Counted from the stretch's first letter, positions 36,011 to 44,571 are shown. The stretch: 64,000 nt of DNA from Haladaptatus sp. DYF46 (GCF_021083305.1 NZ_JAJFAY010000001.1:1178001-1242000); one strand, 5' to 3'. Notes: a model not told the origin generated them from the letters alone. Program-made: numbers and translations.

Positions 36011-37189
36011 CTAGCTCGTCACCGCGCCGGTCGGAAGTCGGTCGGTCCGGTGCAGCGCGAGCAACACCGCCAGAATGGCGAACAGGCCGACCGCGAGCGT
36101 TCTGAAGATCGTGTCGAACGCGAACTGGGCATCCAGCAACGTGCCGACGAGCGAACTGCCTCCCGCCTGTCCGATCATGGCGAGCCCGCTGTACATGGCG
36201 TAAGCGCTGGCCCTGTTTTCGTCCGGCAGGGAATCGAGGAGGTACGTATCGAGCGCGGGAAACAGGCTGTGGATGACGTACCCGAGGACGAGGGAGATGC
36301 CGACGATGGCCGCGAGTCCTTGTGCGAGCGTCAGCGAGACGAGACAGACGATGAAGCTGCCGAGGATGGACAACATGAGCGGAACGTGCGGAAGCCTGTC
36401 GGCGAGTCGTCCGGTCAACCAGAACGCCGGAACGCCCGCCGCGAACAGGACCGTCAGCAGGGTGCGGCCGGTTTCCAACGAGAGCCCCTTCGTCTGGCTG
36501 ATGTAACTCGGATACCAGTTGAACAGCCCGTTCCAGACGAGGCCGGTCGCGCCGATGATGGCGACGCCACTCAGGATGATGGGCCATTGGCGGCGAAACG
36601 CCGTGAGGAAATCGCGGTCAGCGACGCCCGCCTCCGGCAGGTCCGTTCTGCGGGCGACGGCGAAGAACACGGCGGTCACAACGGCGGCAACGGCCGCGAG
36701 CAGTTCGAAAACGCCCCGCCACCCGACCACCGTCAGCGTCACGCCGACGAAGACGGGGGCGATGGCTGCCGCGAGTTGACTCGCCGTGCCGTGGATGCCG
36801 AGCGCACGTCCGACGCGCTCGGGATACAGTTCGCTCACGAGCGGGTTTGCGGCGATGAAGTACACCGCGCTGGAGACGCCCATCGAGAACGCCCCGACCG
36901 CGAGGAGCGGGACGCTCGGCGCAAACGCGGTAAGTCCGGAGGAGACGGTCAGTACGACACCTGCACCGAGGACGACGTAGTGGCGTTCGATGCGGGTGAG
37001 GAGATACCCCGTCGGAATGCGGGGAAGCGCGCTCCCGAGCCAGACGAGCGAGGCGACCAGCCCGATGGTGGCGTCGCTGACCAGAAACTCGTGTTTGAGC
37101 GGTTCGAGCAACGGCGCGAACACCACACGAGCGAAGTTGACCAGAAAGACCATCGAGCTGAGTGATGCAAAGAGTCGGCCCCGGGACAC
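36011..37189 (-). CDS. MFS transporter
   Basis: A 392-residue major facilitator with 12 predicted membrane helices. The cytoplasmic loop between helices 2 and 3 reads GYLLTRIERHYVVLGAG, and the corresponding loop in the second half LTGRLADRLPHVPLM; these correspond to the MFS loop motif GxLxDRxGRR in a weak form. Helix 1 begins LSSMVFLVNFARVVFAPLL. Substrate unknown; family resemblance is to sugar or drug efflux permeases. Single gene, with the DUF7522 gene convergent and the lipoprotein gene upstream on the same strand (56 bases). Confidence 0.88.
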   Translation of the reverse strand: MSRGRLFASLSSMVFLVNFARVVFAPLLEPLKHEFLVSDATIGLVASLVWLGSALPRIPTGYLLTRIERHYVVLGAGVVLTVSSGLTAFAPSVPLLAVGAFSMGVSSAVYFIAANPLVSELYPERVGRALGIHGTASQLAAAIAPVFVGVTLTVVGWRGVFELLAAVAAVVTAVFFAVARRTDLPEAGVADRDFLTAFRRQWPIILSGVAIIGATGLVWNGLFNWYPSYISQTKGLSLETGRTLLTVLFAAGVPAFWLTGRLADRLPHVPLMLSILGSFIVCLVSLTLAQGLAAIVGISLVLGYVIHSLFPALDTYLLDSLPDENRASAYAMYSGLAMIGQAGGSSLVGTLLDAQFAFDTIFRTLAVGLFAILAVLLALHRTDRLPTGAVTS

Positions 37190-37245
37190 ATGGAGTGGTT
37201 TATCGAGGGGGGAGTCAAACCTTCCGAAACGGGCAAAGAGACGGC

Positions 37246-38598
37246 CTACGGTGCGGTATTCGTTCGCATTTCCCAGAGGTCCGAGAAGGTGATGACCTCG
37301 ACGCCGGAGGTCCCGTCGATGTACGCGAGGAGCTTCTCGTAGTCCGAAACCGACATCGTATTGCTGTTCTTGAAGTCGTGGAAGTTCAGGATACCGCAGT
37401 TCCGGTATTTGGCGACGTTATCGACCACGGTCTTCGAAATCTCTAGATCTTCGCCGATGGTCCGGGGGAGAACGAGCGGGTCGAACCCGTGGACGCCGGT
37501 CGTGTTGGGGCTTCCCGACTGGTTCATACCGCCCATGTAGTGGTACTTCGAGACGACCCCGAGCGCCTCCCTGTCGAAGTTGTTTCCGGGATAGACGATG
37601 AAGTTCGCACCACCGAAGTCGTGGTCGATGAGCCACTGTTTGTGTTTCTCGATGACTCCATCGAGTTTCGAGGCCGACGTCTCGGAGAAGGAGTACTGGG
37701 CGCTTCCGTGTGCGACCACCTCGTCGCCCTTCGATTCACGCTCCTTCAGATTTTTGAGGGACATGAACGCTTTCCGCTTCAAGTCTTCGAAGTGCGGCGG
37801 GTGGGTGAGGACGGCCGGGAAATCGTACTCGTCGTGAACCGGTGCGGCGTCGTCGTAGTAGCTCCGTTTGCCGTCGTCCCAGCTGAGGATGACGTACCCC
37901 GTGTCGGGTTTCCGATGGAGGCGAACGTCGTCGACCCACACGTTCACGTCGTCGTTCGTCGCGTTGGTGGCCTGCAACATGATGCGGCCGATGCTGCTCA
38001 GGTCCGGTTCCTTCCCGTCGACCTTGTACACGCCGGGGCAGGTGCGGAACCATCCGACGTCGGGCGCTCGGTAGGAGATGTCCCGGAGTTCCAGCACGGC
38101 TCTGTTGCCGCTCGTGTCCTCGAGATAGATGTAGAAGCCGATTTTCGAGGGCGTGGTCGTCCGGATCATGGCCGAAATGTCGCGATCGGTGAAATCCATC
38201 GGGTCGGTCAGCGACCGTTCGATGATGGCGTGGTGGCCGCTTTTTCCCTCAAGTCGGAGACTCTGTGATCCCGAGTATTTGACCTTCGTGTCGGGAGTCA
38301 TCGACCCGCCACGTGCTTCCCAGTCGGACGGGCTTTTGAACGTTTCGAAACTCGTCCCCGGCGAGGCGAACTTCTCCCTGCTGTTGTACTTCGTGTGGAG
38401 GGTCTGGTCCGGTTCTGCCGTCGTGGTTTCCGTGGTCGTCGTGTCCGTCGCGGTATCGGTCGTCGCGTTCCCGGACGAGGACGTTTTCGTTCCCTCGGTC
38501 GTGTTCCCTCCGGTTTCGTTGTCGGAACAACCGGCGAGGACCGCGGTGAGACTCGCCCCTGTGAGACGGAGAAGATGGCGTCGGTGAATAGTATCCAT
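37246..38598 (-). CDS. Tat lipoprotein with polysaccharide-deacetylase (NodB) domain
   Basis: A 450-residue exported protein. The start ATG at 38598 gives MDTIHRRHLLRLTGASLTAV and then LAGC, a Tat signal with lipobox; a Ser/Thr-rich linker follows. Residues about 80-240 form a carbohydrate-binding jelly-roll-like domain (ETFKSPSDWEARGGS ... VDDVRLH). The rest is a NodB-like domain with SWDDGKRSYYDD (catalytic Asp), EVVAHGSAQYSF, YPGNNFD and NFHDFKN. The usual second zinc His in motif 2 (HxxxH) is a Gln here. Its role is probably modification or binding of extracellular glycans. A relative survives as a pseudogene at 24610-24880. Confidence 0.85.
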   Translation of the reverse strand: MDTIHRRHLLRLTGASLTAVLAGCSDNETGGNTTEGTKTSSSGNATTDTATDTTTTETTTAEPDQTLHTKYNSREKFASPGTSFETFKSPSDWEARGGSMTPDTKVKYSGSQSLRLEGKSGHHAIIERSLTDPMDFTDRDISAMIRTTTPSKIGFYIYLEDTSGNRAVLELRDISYRAPDVGWFRTCPGVYKVDGKEPDLSSIGRIMLQATNATNDDVNVWVDDVRLHRKPDTGYVILSWDDGKRSYYDDAAPVHDEYDFPAVLTHPPHFEDLKRKAFMSLKNLKERESKGDEVVAHGSAQYSFSETSASKLDGVIEKHKQWLIDHDFGGANFIVYPGNNFDREALGVVSKYHYMGGMNQSGSPNTTGVHGFDPLVLPRTIGEDLEISKTVVDNVAKYRNCGILNFHDFKNSNTMSVSDYEKLLAYIDGTSGVEVITFSDLWEMRTNTAP

Positions 38599-38761
38599 TT
38601 GGCGGTGATATATTTGAACAACCGAATTAAATGTCTGTTGGCCCAACAGCCGTTGGTATTAAAAAGAAAGTGATCGATTAAAGGTCGATTTTTCCACAGA
38701 TGTATGTATCATATCATTTACGTCGGTGCGTATATGGTACAGTGTGATATCTGTTCACTCG

Positions 38762-38929
38762 ATGCAATCAGTTCGAAGCGGTCTACGAAAGGGAGAAGTC
38801 GAGAAAGACACGTACGGTCGTCTCTCGTGTTCGGACTGCGGGGAGTCACTGAAGACACGAAACGATCCGTCGGAAGTTTACTCGATTCGGTCGTGTCCGG
38901 ACTGTGGCAGTTCGTGGAAGGACATATAG
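38762..38929 (+). CDS. HVO_0758-family zinc-finger miniprotein
   Basis: A 55-residue protein beginning MQSVRSGLRKGEVEKDTYGR, with two CxxC pairs: LSCSDCGESLKT and RSCPDCGSSWKDI. The start and the paired knuckles match the HVO_0758 zinc-finger family of haloarchaea. The ATG at 38762 is preferred; the frame begins 12 codons earlier but the extra residues do not fit the family. It is convergent with the aldo/keto reductase gene, leaving 16 bases. Function unknown. Confidence 0.82.
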   Translation: MQSVRSGLRKGEVEKDTYGRLSCSDCGESLKTRNDPSEVYSIRSCPDCGSSWKDI

Positions 38930-38945
38930 GATCCAATTCTGACAT

Positions 38946-40034
38946 TTATTCGAAAACCGCGTCGAACGCGTTCGCGCCCATGGGGTCGTAGCGCCCCGCA
39001 TCGAGGTTCTCCCGAGCGTGGTTCGTCGCACTCGCACCGACGAGCGAACTCGTCACGCCGGGCGCGCTCCGCGCGAAGTTGATGGCGCGTTGGGCCGCCG
39101 TCTCCCCGGCGAGTCGCTCCGCGACCTCCTCCGGCATCTCCGCCGCGAGATCTCCCTGCGCGATGCTCGCGCTCGTGACGACGTTCAACCCCGCTTCGTG
39201 GGCGAACCGGAGCGCGCTCTGTTTCCCGTCGGGGCCGTCCTGTGACTCGACGGTGAACGCGTCGGCCATGACGACGTTGAACGGGAGTTGAACGACGCGG
39301 AAGTGGGTCGCCGTGTTCTCGGCGGCTTTCGCGGCGCTCCGAGCGCGGGAGACGACCTCCCTGAGCGAGAGGTAGTCGTCGTGACCCTCCGGGACGCGGA
39401 AGGCGTTCCACGTCGCCACGCCGTAGTACCGAATGTTGCCCGCGGCGGCGCGCTCTTCGAGTCGGGTGAACGTCGCTTCGAGCCGGTCGTACACCTCCTC
39501 GGGCGAGTTCGAGTACAGTTGTGTCTCGGGGTTGTGGACGTAGTAGCAGTCGACCGTATCGAATCCGAGGTTGTCGAGCGACCGGTCGAGTTGGTCGTCG
39601 ATGTAGTCGGGCGCGATACAGTGGCTTCCGCGAACGAGGTCGTCAGCGTCCACGAGGCCGGTGTCCACGAACTCCCGTTTGACGTACGTCCCCGGTTCTT
39701 CGGGTCGCTCGCCGTCGAACGGGACGAACCCGCCCTTTGTCGAGACGAAGACGGCATCACGGTCGACGTCGGCGTCGGCGAGCGCCCGCCCGACGACGCG
39801 CTCGCTCCGCTGGCACCGGTAGTTGACAGCCGTATCGATCATATTGATTCCCCCCTCGACCGCCGTCGTGATCGCCTCGTCGTACTCCTCGTCCACCTCG
39901 TCGGTGGGATCGCCGAGGTAGGTCCCAAGACCGATGGAGGAAACCGCGAAATCGCCGAGTTGCCGGAAGTACGTCCGTCCGAAGTCGCCGCCGTGTTCGG
40001 TTCGATAGCCGTGTGTTCCCGTTTCGGTCGCCAT
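38946..40034 (-). CDS. Aldo/keto reductase
   Basis: A 362-residue NADPH-dependent oxidoreductase of the AKR superfamily. The catalytic tetrad is visible: Asp and Tyr in NMIDTAVNYRCQRSE, Lys in VFVSTKGGF, His in DCYYVHNPE. The C-terminal cofactor segment SSLVGASATNHARENL fits NADP binding. It probably reduces or oxidises sugars or aldehydes. I placed the start at ATG 40034 (MATETGTHGYRTEHGGDFG); the 37 residues of open frame upstream are basic and do not belong. The epimerase remnant lies divergently upstream. Confidence 0.9.
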   Translation of the reverse strand: MATETGTHGYRTEHGGDFGRTYFRQLGDFAVSSIGLGTYLGDPTDEVDEEYDEAITTAVEGGINMIDTAVNYRCQRSERVVGRALADADVDRDAVFVSTKGGFVPFDGERPEEPGTYVKREFVDTGLVDADDLVRGSHCIAPDYIDDQLDRSLDNLGFDTVDCYYVHNPETQLYSNSPEEVYDRLEATFTRLEERAAAGNIRYYGVATWNAFRVPEGHDDYLSLREVVSRARSAAKAAENTATHFRVVQLPFNVVMADAFTVESQDGPDGKQSALRFAHEAGLNVVTSASIAQGDLAAEMPEEVAERLAGETAAQRAINFARSAPGVTSSLVGASATNHARENLDAGRYDPMGANAFDAVFE

Positions 40035-40132
40035 GCCTGTGCTAGTCGGGAGAGCGATAAAAGGTCGTGGCATTCCCGTCCCGGTTTCGCTGGTTCCTGT
40101 AGATTTATCGGCCGCTCGTCCGCATCGACCGC

Positions 40133-40260
40133 ATGGCTCGCGCACTGCTGGTCGGCGGAACCCGGTTCATGGGGCGACACACGGCCGAGGAACTGCTGGC
40201 GCACGATTACGACCCGGCCACGAAACGGAAGCGACGGTCATCGCGGAATTGAGCGACTGA
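40133..40260 (+). pseudogene. Gutted NAD-dependent epimerase remnant
   Basis: The frame MARALLVGGTRFMGRHTAEE followed by LLAHDYDP is the start of an NAD(P)-binding sugar epimerase (Rossmann motif GGTRFxGxH). After about 28 codons homology ends; the frame stops at 40252 after 39 residues. A second frame just after it ends ETEATVIAELSD, which could be the original C-terminus. So the gene has lost about 300 codons. It has a promoter-like upstream and lies between the aldo/keto reductase gene and the peptidase gene. Confidence 0.72.
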
Positions 40261-40268
40261 GTTCCCGA

Positions 40269-41294
40269 CTACCGAGCCCGAAACTCGAAGCCGTCCACGT
40301 CCCCCTTCTCATCGCCGACCACGCTCGCGATACCCGCGCCGAACGAGTAGGCGATTCCCCGCGCCCCGAGGTTCAACCGTTGACGCAGCGGCTGGTTCGG
40401 TTCGAACTCCCCCACCGAGACCTCGGGCACGCCCAACCGCTCGGCGAGTCGGGCCTCCACGTCCTCGTGCGTGCCGAGTTCGTCCACGAGTCCGAGTCGG
40501 TGTGCCTCGTCGCCGAGGTACACCCGCGCCTCCGTTTCGCGGACCGTTTCGGGGTCGAGGTCGCGGCCCGCCGTCACGCGTTCGACGAAGTCGTCGTACA
40601 TGCCGTCGATGATTCCCTGTAGGTAGTCGCGTTCGTCGCCGTCCAACTCCTTCAGCGGGACGCCCGCGTCCTTGTACTTCCCCGCCGCAAGCCGTTCGTA
40701 GGAGAGGCCGACCCGGTCGGCCAGTTCGGCGGCGTTCACCCGCGAACCGATGACGCCGATGCTGCCGACGAGGCTGGCATCGCGGGCGAACAGTTCGTCA
40801 CACCCGCTCGCAATCCAGTAGCCGCCGCTCGCACACACGTCCGTCGCGTACGCGACGGTCGGTCCGTCGAACCGCTCGGCGGCGAGACGGATATCTTCAC
40901 TCGGAACGACTTCGCCGCCCGGCGTGTTCAACCGCAACAGCAGTCCCTTCGCGTTGTCGTCGTCGTTCGCGCGGTCGATCTGTTCCACGATGTCGTCGGC
41001 GGGCGTTCCGCTCGCCGAGGGAAGCCCCCCGCCGGCGTCCCGCCGTATCGGCCCTTCGACGGCGACTTCCGCCACGTCGTACGACGGAAACCGCTGTGTT
41101 GCCACCCGGGCGGCGAACCGCGCCCCCATCACACCCGCGAGCAACACGAGGAGCACCCCGAGCAGTTCCACGAGCGACGTGGGGAAGGAGAGAAACAGCC
41201 ACCACGCGACCGCCACCGTTAGCACTGTTCCGACGAGAACGATTGCGAGCCGTTGCCCGCGGCCACCACTGTCGGCCGAGCGTCCGCTTGCCAT
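40269..41294 (-). CDS. S49-family signal peptide peptidase, SppA-like
   Basis: A 341-residue membrane-anchored serine peptidase. Two helices (about 16-35 and 42-60) are followed by the S49 domain. The nucleophile is Ser156 in CASGGYW and the general-base Lys lies in GKYKDAG (residues 205-211). NTPGGEV earlier and GSIGVIG between them belong to the ClpP/crotonase fold. It cleaves signal peptides or other membrane peptides. Starts at ATG 41294. It converges on the epimerase remnant, eight bases apart. Confidence 0.92.
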   Translation of the reverse strand: MASGRSADSGGRGQRLAIVLVGTVLTVAVAWWLFLSFPTSLVELLGVLLVLLAGVMGARFAARVATQRFPSYDVAEVAVEGPIRRDAGGGLPSASGTPADDIVEQIDRANDDDNAKGLLLRLNTPGGEVVPSEDIRLAAERFDGPTVAYATDVCASGGYWIASGCDELFARDASLVGSIGVIGSRVNAAELADRVGLSYERLAAGKYKDAGVPLKELDGDERDYLQGIIDGMYDDFVERVTAGRDLDPETVRETEARVYLGDEAHRLGLVDELGTHEDVEARLAERLGVPEVSVGEFEPNQPLRQRLNLGARGIAYSFGAGIASVVGDEKGDVDGFEFRAR

Positions 41295-41349
41295 ACCCGT
41301 TATAGGGAGGGCGACGGCGTTAAAAGTTCGCTAGTAAAGGGTTCGCAGA

Positions 41350-42213
41350 TTATAGCAGACCGGTCTTCTGGAGCTTCATGAGGTCCTCGGTGTCGAGGGT
41401 CTCTCCTTCCTTGAACTGCTGGTAGATCTCCTCGGCCTCGGCCTTGGCCTCCTCTCGCTCCTTTGCCTTCTCGGACTTGCGCTCCTTCTCCTCCTTCTTG
41501 TCGAGTTCGCGGAGGCGCTTCTGGACGCGGACGAAGTCCTCGTGGTGCTGGTCGGCCGCTTCCTGTGCCTCCACGAAGTTCTCGTGCATCTCGTCGGCGT
41601 CGTCACGGATGTCGTCGGCTTCGCGGTAGGCCTCGATCATCTTGTTGTGATGCTGCTGGGCCTGGTCCGCGAGTTCCGTCACTTTCTCGTGGTGGGTGCT
41701 CGCTTCGGCGCGAACCTCCTCTGCCTCCTCGACGAGTTCCTCGAGGTCGTCGCTCTGGTCGAGCTTTTCCTTACGGCTCGTGTACTCGTCGCGCTTGGCC
41801 TCGATCTTCTCGATGAGTTCGCGCTCGTCCTCGGTGGAGAGAACTTCCGTCTGCTGTTTGAACTCGAGCTCTTCGATTTCCTTCTTGAGCTGCTCCAAAT
41901 CCTTTCCCTCGTCCAGTTCGAGGTCGGATTTGCGCTCCTCGACGCGGTCGAACAGTTCGTTCGCTTCGGCGTTGAGTTCGTTACGCTTCTTTTTGTGTTC
42001 CTGAACCTGCTCGTTCAGGTTGTCTCGCTGTTCTCGGTGTTCCTGGGCTTCGTCCACCTTCTCACGCGTCTTCGCGTTCAGCTCGTCGCGTTTGGACGCG
42101 CGCTTGCTCGCTTGCTGATTCAGCTCGTTTCGTCGGTCTCGGAGCTGTCCCGCGAGTTTAATGAGTTCACCTTTCGACTTGTTCTGAAGATCCTCTTCTG
42201 TTACGCTTACCAT
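41350..42213 (-). CDS. Long coiled-coil protein (DUF7121-like)
   Basis: A 287-residue protein that is nearly entirely coiled coil, made of alternating charged heptads (AKTREKVDEAQEHREQRDNL; RDEYTSRKEKL) and ending with a short non-coiled tail GETLDTEDLMKLQKTGLL. Haloarchaea usually have one such protein, which I associate with DUF7121; an archaeal phosphoserine-phosphatase-like annotation is sometimes transferred but no catalytic motif is seen here. It may have a structural or chromosome-linked role. Start ATG at 42213. Confidence 0.8.
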   Translation of the reverse strand: MVSVTEEDLQNKSKGELIKLAGQLRDRRNELNQQASKRASKRDELNAKTREKVDEAQEHREQRDNLNEQVQEHKKKRNELNAEANELFDRVEERKSDLELDEGKDLEQLKKEIEELEFKQQTEVLSTEDERELIEKIEAKRDEYTSRKEKLDQSDDLEELVEEAEEVRAEASTHHEKVTELADQAQQHHNKMIEAYREADDIRDDADEMHENFVEAQEAADQHHEDFVRVQKRLRELDKKEEKERKSEKAKEREEAKAEAEEIYQQFKEGETLDTEDLMKLQKTGLL

Positions 42214-42399
42214 TCTTAGTTAAACCTCGGTTCCTTCCGCTCCGGCGGATAAGAGCATCGCTACTCTACGATTGATACCAACCAGCCGATGACAATATTC
42301 CCATATCATTGGTTGACGCGCGGTGCTACCGTGACGCCGGAAGCGTTCAGGTATTACGAAGTATTCGACATAGCTATTTAAATGTTGTGCCCTCGAATT

Positions 42400-42461
42400 C
42401 CGTGGAAACGCTTAGCACACGCCCCCTACGCCGTGGAAACGGTTGACACACGCCTGCCCAG
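42400..42461 (+). repeat. Two 31-bp direct repeats upstream of a TATA element
   Basis: The unit CCGTGGAAACGCTTAGCACA at 42400 recurs as CCGTGGAAACGGTTGACACA at 42431, exactly 31 bp later. A third partial start (CCGTTT) follows at 42462, again 31 bp on. 31 bp is about three helical turns, so bound proteins would lie on one face of the DNA. Confidence 0.6.
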
Positions 42462-42465
42462 CCGT

Positions 42466-42474
42466 TTATAAATG
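42466..42474. promoter_or_regulatory. TATA element after the 31-bp repeats
   Basis: TTTATAAAT at 42466-42474, nearly palindromic. On the plus strand, transcription would start near 42500, about 130 bases before the ATG at 42628. Confidence 0.5.
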
Positions 42475-42627
42475 GAAGGTGGCGCATGCAAGCGACCGTG
42501 ACGGGAGAACGAATCCGAGTTCCGACAGTATCGGTCAAAACATGTCCAAGGAAGTCGCTACGGACGGTTTTCACTTTCACCCCACCCACGGGTCGATTTA
42601 ACGTAGGACGCGAACGGAACTCCGGGT

Positions 42628-42780
42628 ATGATCGAAGCGCTCCGATGTACCTGCGAAGCCACCGGATGCGACCGCGAACTCGGCGAGTCTCAGTTCATGC
42701 TGACGATGGAGACGAGCGCCGGAACCCGCCACGCGTACGAGTGCGAATGCGGTGCGGTGACGGTAACGGTCACGCGATGA
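42628..42780 (+). CDS. Small cysteine-rich protein, probable zinc binder
   Basis: A 50-residue protein from the ATG at 42628: MIEALRCTCEATGCDREL, a middle Met/Thr stretch, and RHAYECECGAVTVTVTR at the end. Cys pattern is C-x-C-x4-C ... C-x-C, enough to hold one zinc. Upstream is the repeat-TATA element; the DUF371 gene follows after 48 bases on the same strand. I do not recognise the family. Composition is acidic and fits a haloarchaeal protein, unlike the other frames in this stretch. Confidence 0.6.
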   Translation: MIEALRCTCEATGCDRELGESQFMLTMETSAGTRHAYECECGAVTVTVTR

Positions 42781-42828
42781 CGACGTCGAAATGGCGACGC
42801 TGAAGTGTTCCCGCGGAAACCCGACACC

Positions 42829-43242
42829 ATGAAGGAGACGATTCACGCGCGCGGCCACGAGAACGTGTCCGGCCGCCACGCGAGCACGTTCGAAATCACG
42901 ACGGACGATTTCCTCACGCCCGCGGGCGACTGCATCCTCGCCATCGAAGCCGACCGCGCGCCCGCGGATTTCGACCCAGAATTCGTGGACGCCTGCCGTG
43001 ACGAGGAGGCCACCATCACCGTGACCGTCGAGTCGGGCGACCACAGCGAAACCGTCACCGGCAGCGGACATCCCGACCTCGAATTCGACAGCGACCGAAG
43101 CATGGTCGGACGCACGAGCGACTACGTGGACGAACGAACGTTCGTCGTCGGATGTGAGTTCGCCGCCGAGGGATTCAACCGCGACCTCGTGAACGCGCTG
43201 GCGGACGGCATGGAGGCCGTCGTCACCGTCGAAGTCGAGTAA
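42829..43242 (+). CDS. DUF371 family protein
   Basis: A 137-residue archaeal DUF371 protein, recognised from EIHARGHENVSGRHASTFEI-like start (MKETIHARGHENVSGRHAST), the DEEATITVTVES strand region and the conserved GSGHPDLEFDSDRSMVGRTS block. Known structures form a small beta barrel; function unknown. The ATG at 42829 matches the family start. Endonuclease III follows 54 bases later on the same strand. Confidence 0.85.
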   Translation: MKETIHARGHENVSGRHASTFEITTDDFLTPAGDCILAIEADRAPADFDPEFVDACRDEEATITVTVESGDHSETVTGSGHPDLEFDSDRSMVGRTSDYVDERTFVVGCEFAAEGFNRDLVNALADGMEAVVTVEVE

Positions 43243-43296
43243 CCGCTCGCCCGACGGCCCGATGGTTTTTATCCGATAGCGACCCGAGAACACCGC

Positions 43297-44103
43297 ATGA
43301 GCGACGACCCGGAACCCATCGAAAACATCAGTGGCGGGGTGGACGGCGGCGGCATGGCGGCCGAGTTCACCCCCGCCGACGCCGAGACGCGCGCCGAGGA
43401 GGTCGTGGACCGACTCGGCGAACTGTACTGGCAGAAGAGCTACGGCGGGCAGGACGCCTTCACCTGCCTCGTCCGGACCATCCTCAGCCAGAACACGAGC
43501 GACGTGGCGAGCCAACCCGCACACGACGCCTTGGTCGAAAGATACGGCGGCGACGATCTCGCCGAACGCCTCGCCAAGGCCGACCACGGCGAACTGGCCG
43601 ACACGATTCACGCCGCCGGACTGTACAACCAGAAAGCGACGGTGATAACCGAGTCGGCCGAGCGCGTCCTCGCCAACTTCGGAAGCGCGGCGGCGTTCGA
43701 CGAGTTCGTCAGGGAGGGCGAACCGAGCGAGGTTCGGGACGAACTGTTGGAGATGAACGGTGTCGGGCCGAAGACGGCCGATTGCGTGCTCCTCTTCTCC
43801 GGCGGCCAGGCCGGGGTTTTCCCCGTGGACACGCACGTCCACCGAATCTATCGCAGGCTGGGTATCGCGCCGCCGGACGCCGACCACGAGGAAGTTCGAG
43901 AAGTGCTGGAGCGCGAGGTTCCGGCCGAAAAGTGCGGGTTCGGACACACGGCGAGCATTCAGTTCGGGCGCGAATACTGTTCCGCGAGAAAGCCCGCTTG
44001 TCTGGACGGGCCGGAGGCGTGTCCGATGGCGGATCTGTGCGAGCGGGTCGGGGTAGATGTGGAAACCGGTACGGTCGTCGATCCGGCGGAATCGGGACGG
44101 TGA
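43297..44103 (+). CDS. nth: Endonuclease III
   Basis: A 268-residue HhH-GPD DNA glycosylase/AP lyase for oxidised pyrimidines in base-excision repair. MNGVGPKTADCVLLF contains the helix-hairpin-helix and catalytic Lys, and FPVDTHVHRIYRRLG contains the catalytic Asp. The C-terminal cluster reads C-x6-C-x6-C-x5-C (YCSARKPACLDGPEACPM ADLC), where the canonical 4Fe-4S spacing is C-x6-C-x2-C-x5-C, so four residues are inserted in the second gap. The N-terminal 25 residues are a Gly-rich acidic extension. Cluster function is probably kept, but the spacing is unusual. Confidence 0.92.
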   Translation: MSDDPEPIENISGGVDGGGMAAEFTPADAETRAEEVVDRLGELYWQKSYGGQDAFTCLVRTILSQNTSDVASQPAHDALVERYGGDDLAERLAKADHGELADTIHAAGLYNQKATVITESAERVLANFGSAAAFDEFVREGEPSEVRDELLEMNGVGPKTADCVLLFSGGQAGVFPVDTHVHRIYRRLGIAPPDADHEEVREVLEREVPAEKCGFGHTASIQFGREYCSARKPACLDGPEACPMADLCERVGVDVETGTVVDPAESGR

Positions 44104-44112
44104 AACCGGGTT

Positions 44113-44544
44113 TTAGCTGCCGACTGGTTCGGGTTTCTTCGAACCGAATTTACGTGATAGCCATCTCCCGATCATCGCCGCGATTGCCCCGGACACACCG
44201 ACCATCACGGCAACGAACGCGATCAGTACGAACACGACGAGTACCTCCAAGGCTCCGAAAAATACGGGCTGGTCGAACTGTAAAATCGCACCGACCGTGG
44301 GGATCATATCCCATAGGATCGGAAGTGACCCGACTAATCCGGTTCGAAATCCGATACCCTTCGCCTCTTTCTTTCCACCGAGGGTTACTACTCCGCCGAG
44401 CAGTCCCGTCCAGAACACGATTCCGAAGTCGAACGTTCCGGGATATGGCGCGTTGAGGAGGACGTAAGCGGCCGAAATGAGTCCAGCAGGTAGCGCGTAC
44501 GCCCACGGATGAGCCGTCACGAATTCACGCAGATCTCTCATCAT
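44113..44544 (-). CDS. Unidentified membrane protein
   Basis: A protein of about 143 residues with four membrane segments (from MMRDLREFVTAHPWAYALPA onward; helices near 14-30, 36-53, 66-83 and 96-127) and a basic tail RKFGSKKPEPVGS. I place the start at 44544, because the TATA element CATATATGC sits at 44572-44580 and would start transcription near 44548; the open frame begins at 44571 but that ATG lies directly beside the TATA box. Family not recognised; it resembles short haloarchaeal DUF5518-type membrane proteins only in layout. Confidence 0.62.
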   Translation of the reverse strand: MMRDLREFVTAHPWAYALPAGLISAAYVLLNAPYPGTFDFGIVFWTGLLGGVVTLGGKKEAKGIGFRTGLVGSLPILWDMIPTVGAILQFDQPVFFGALEVLVVFVLIAFVAVMVGVSGAIAAMIGRWLSRKFGSKKPEPVGS

Positions 44545-44571
44545 CGGTTTGTGTACTATACATTCGTGCAT

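Larger units (their letters stand above)
42214..42627. other. Intergenic region with 31-bp repeats and a TATA element
   Basis: About 414 bases upstream of both the coiled-coil gene (minus) and the small zinc gene (plus). It contains the two direct repeats and TATA element described separately. A 19-codon His-rich frame starts at 42542 but has no support. No larger frame looks real. Confidence 0.6.

Noticed and set aside
42400-42461. CRISPR array
   Set aside because: Only two full units with no spacer, and no cas gene in the window.
42542-42601. 19-residue His-rich peptide
   Set aside because: Too short to judge; no ribosome-binding site or conservation can be shown.
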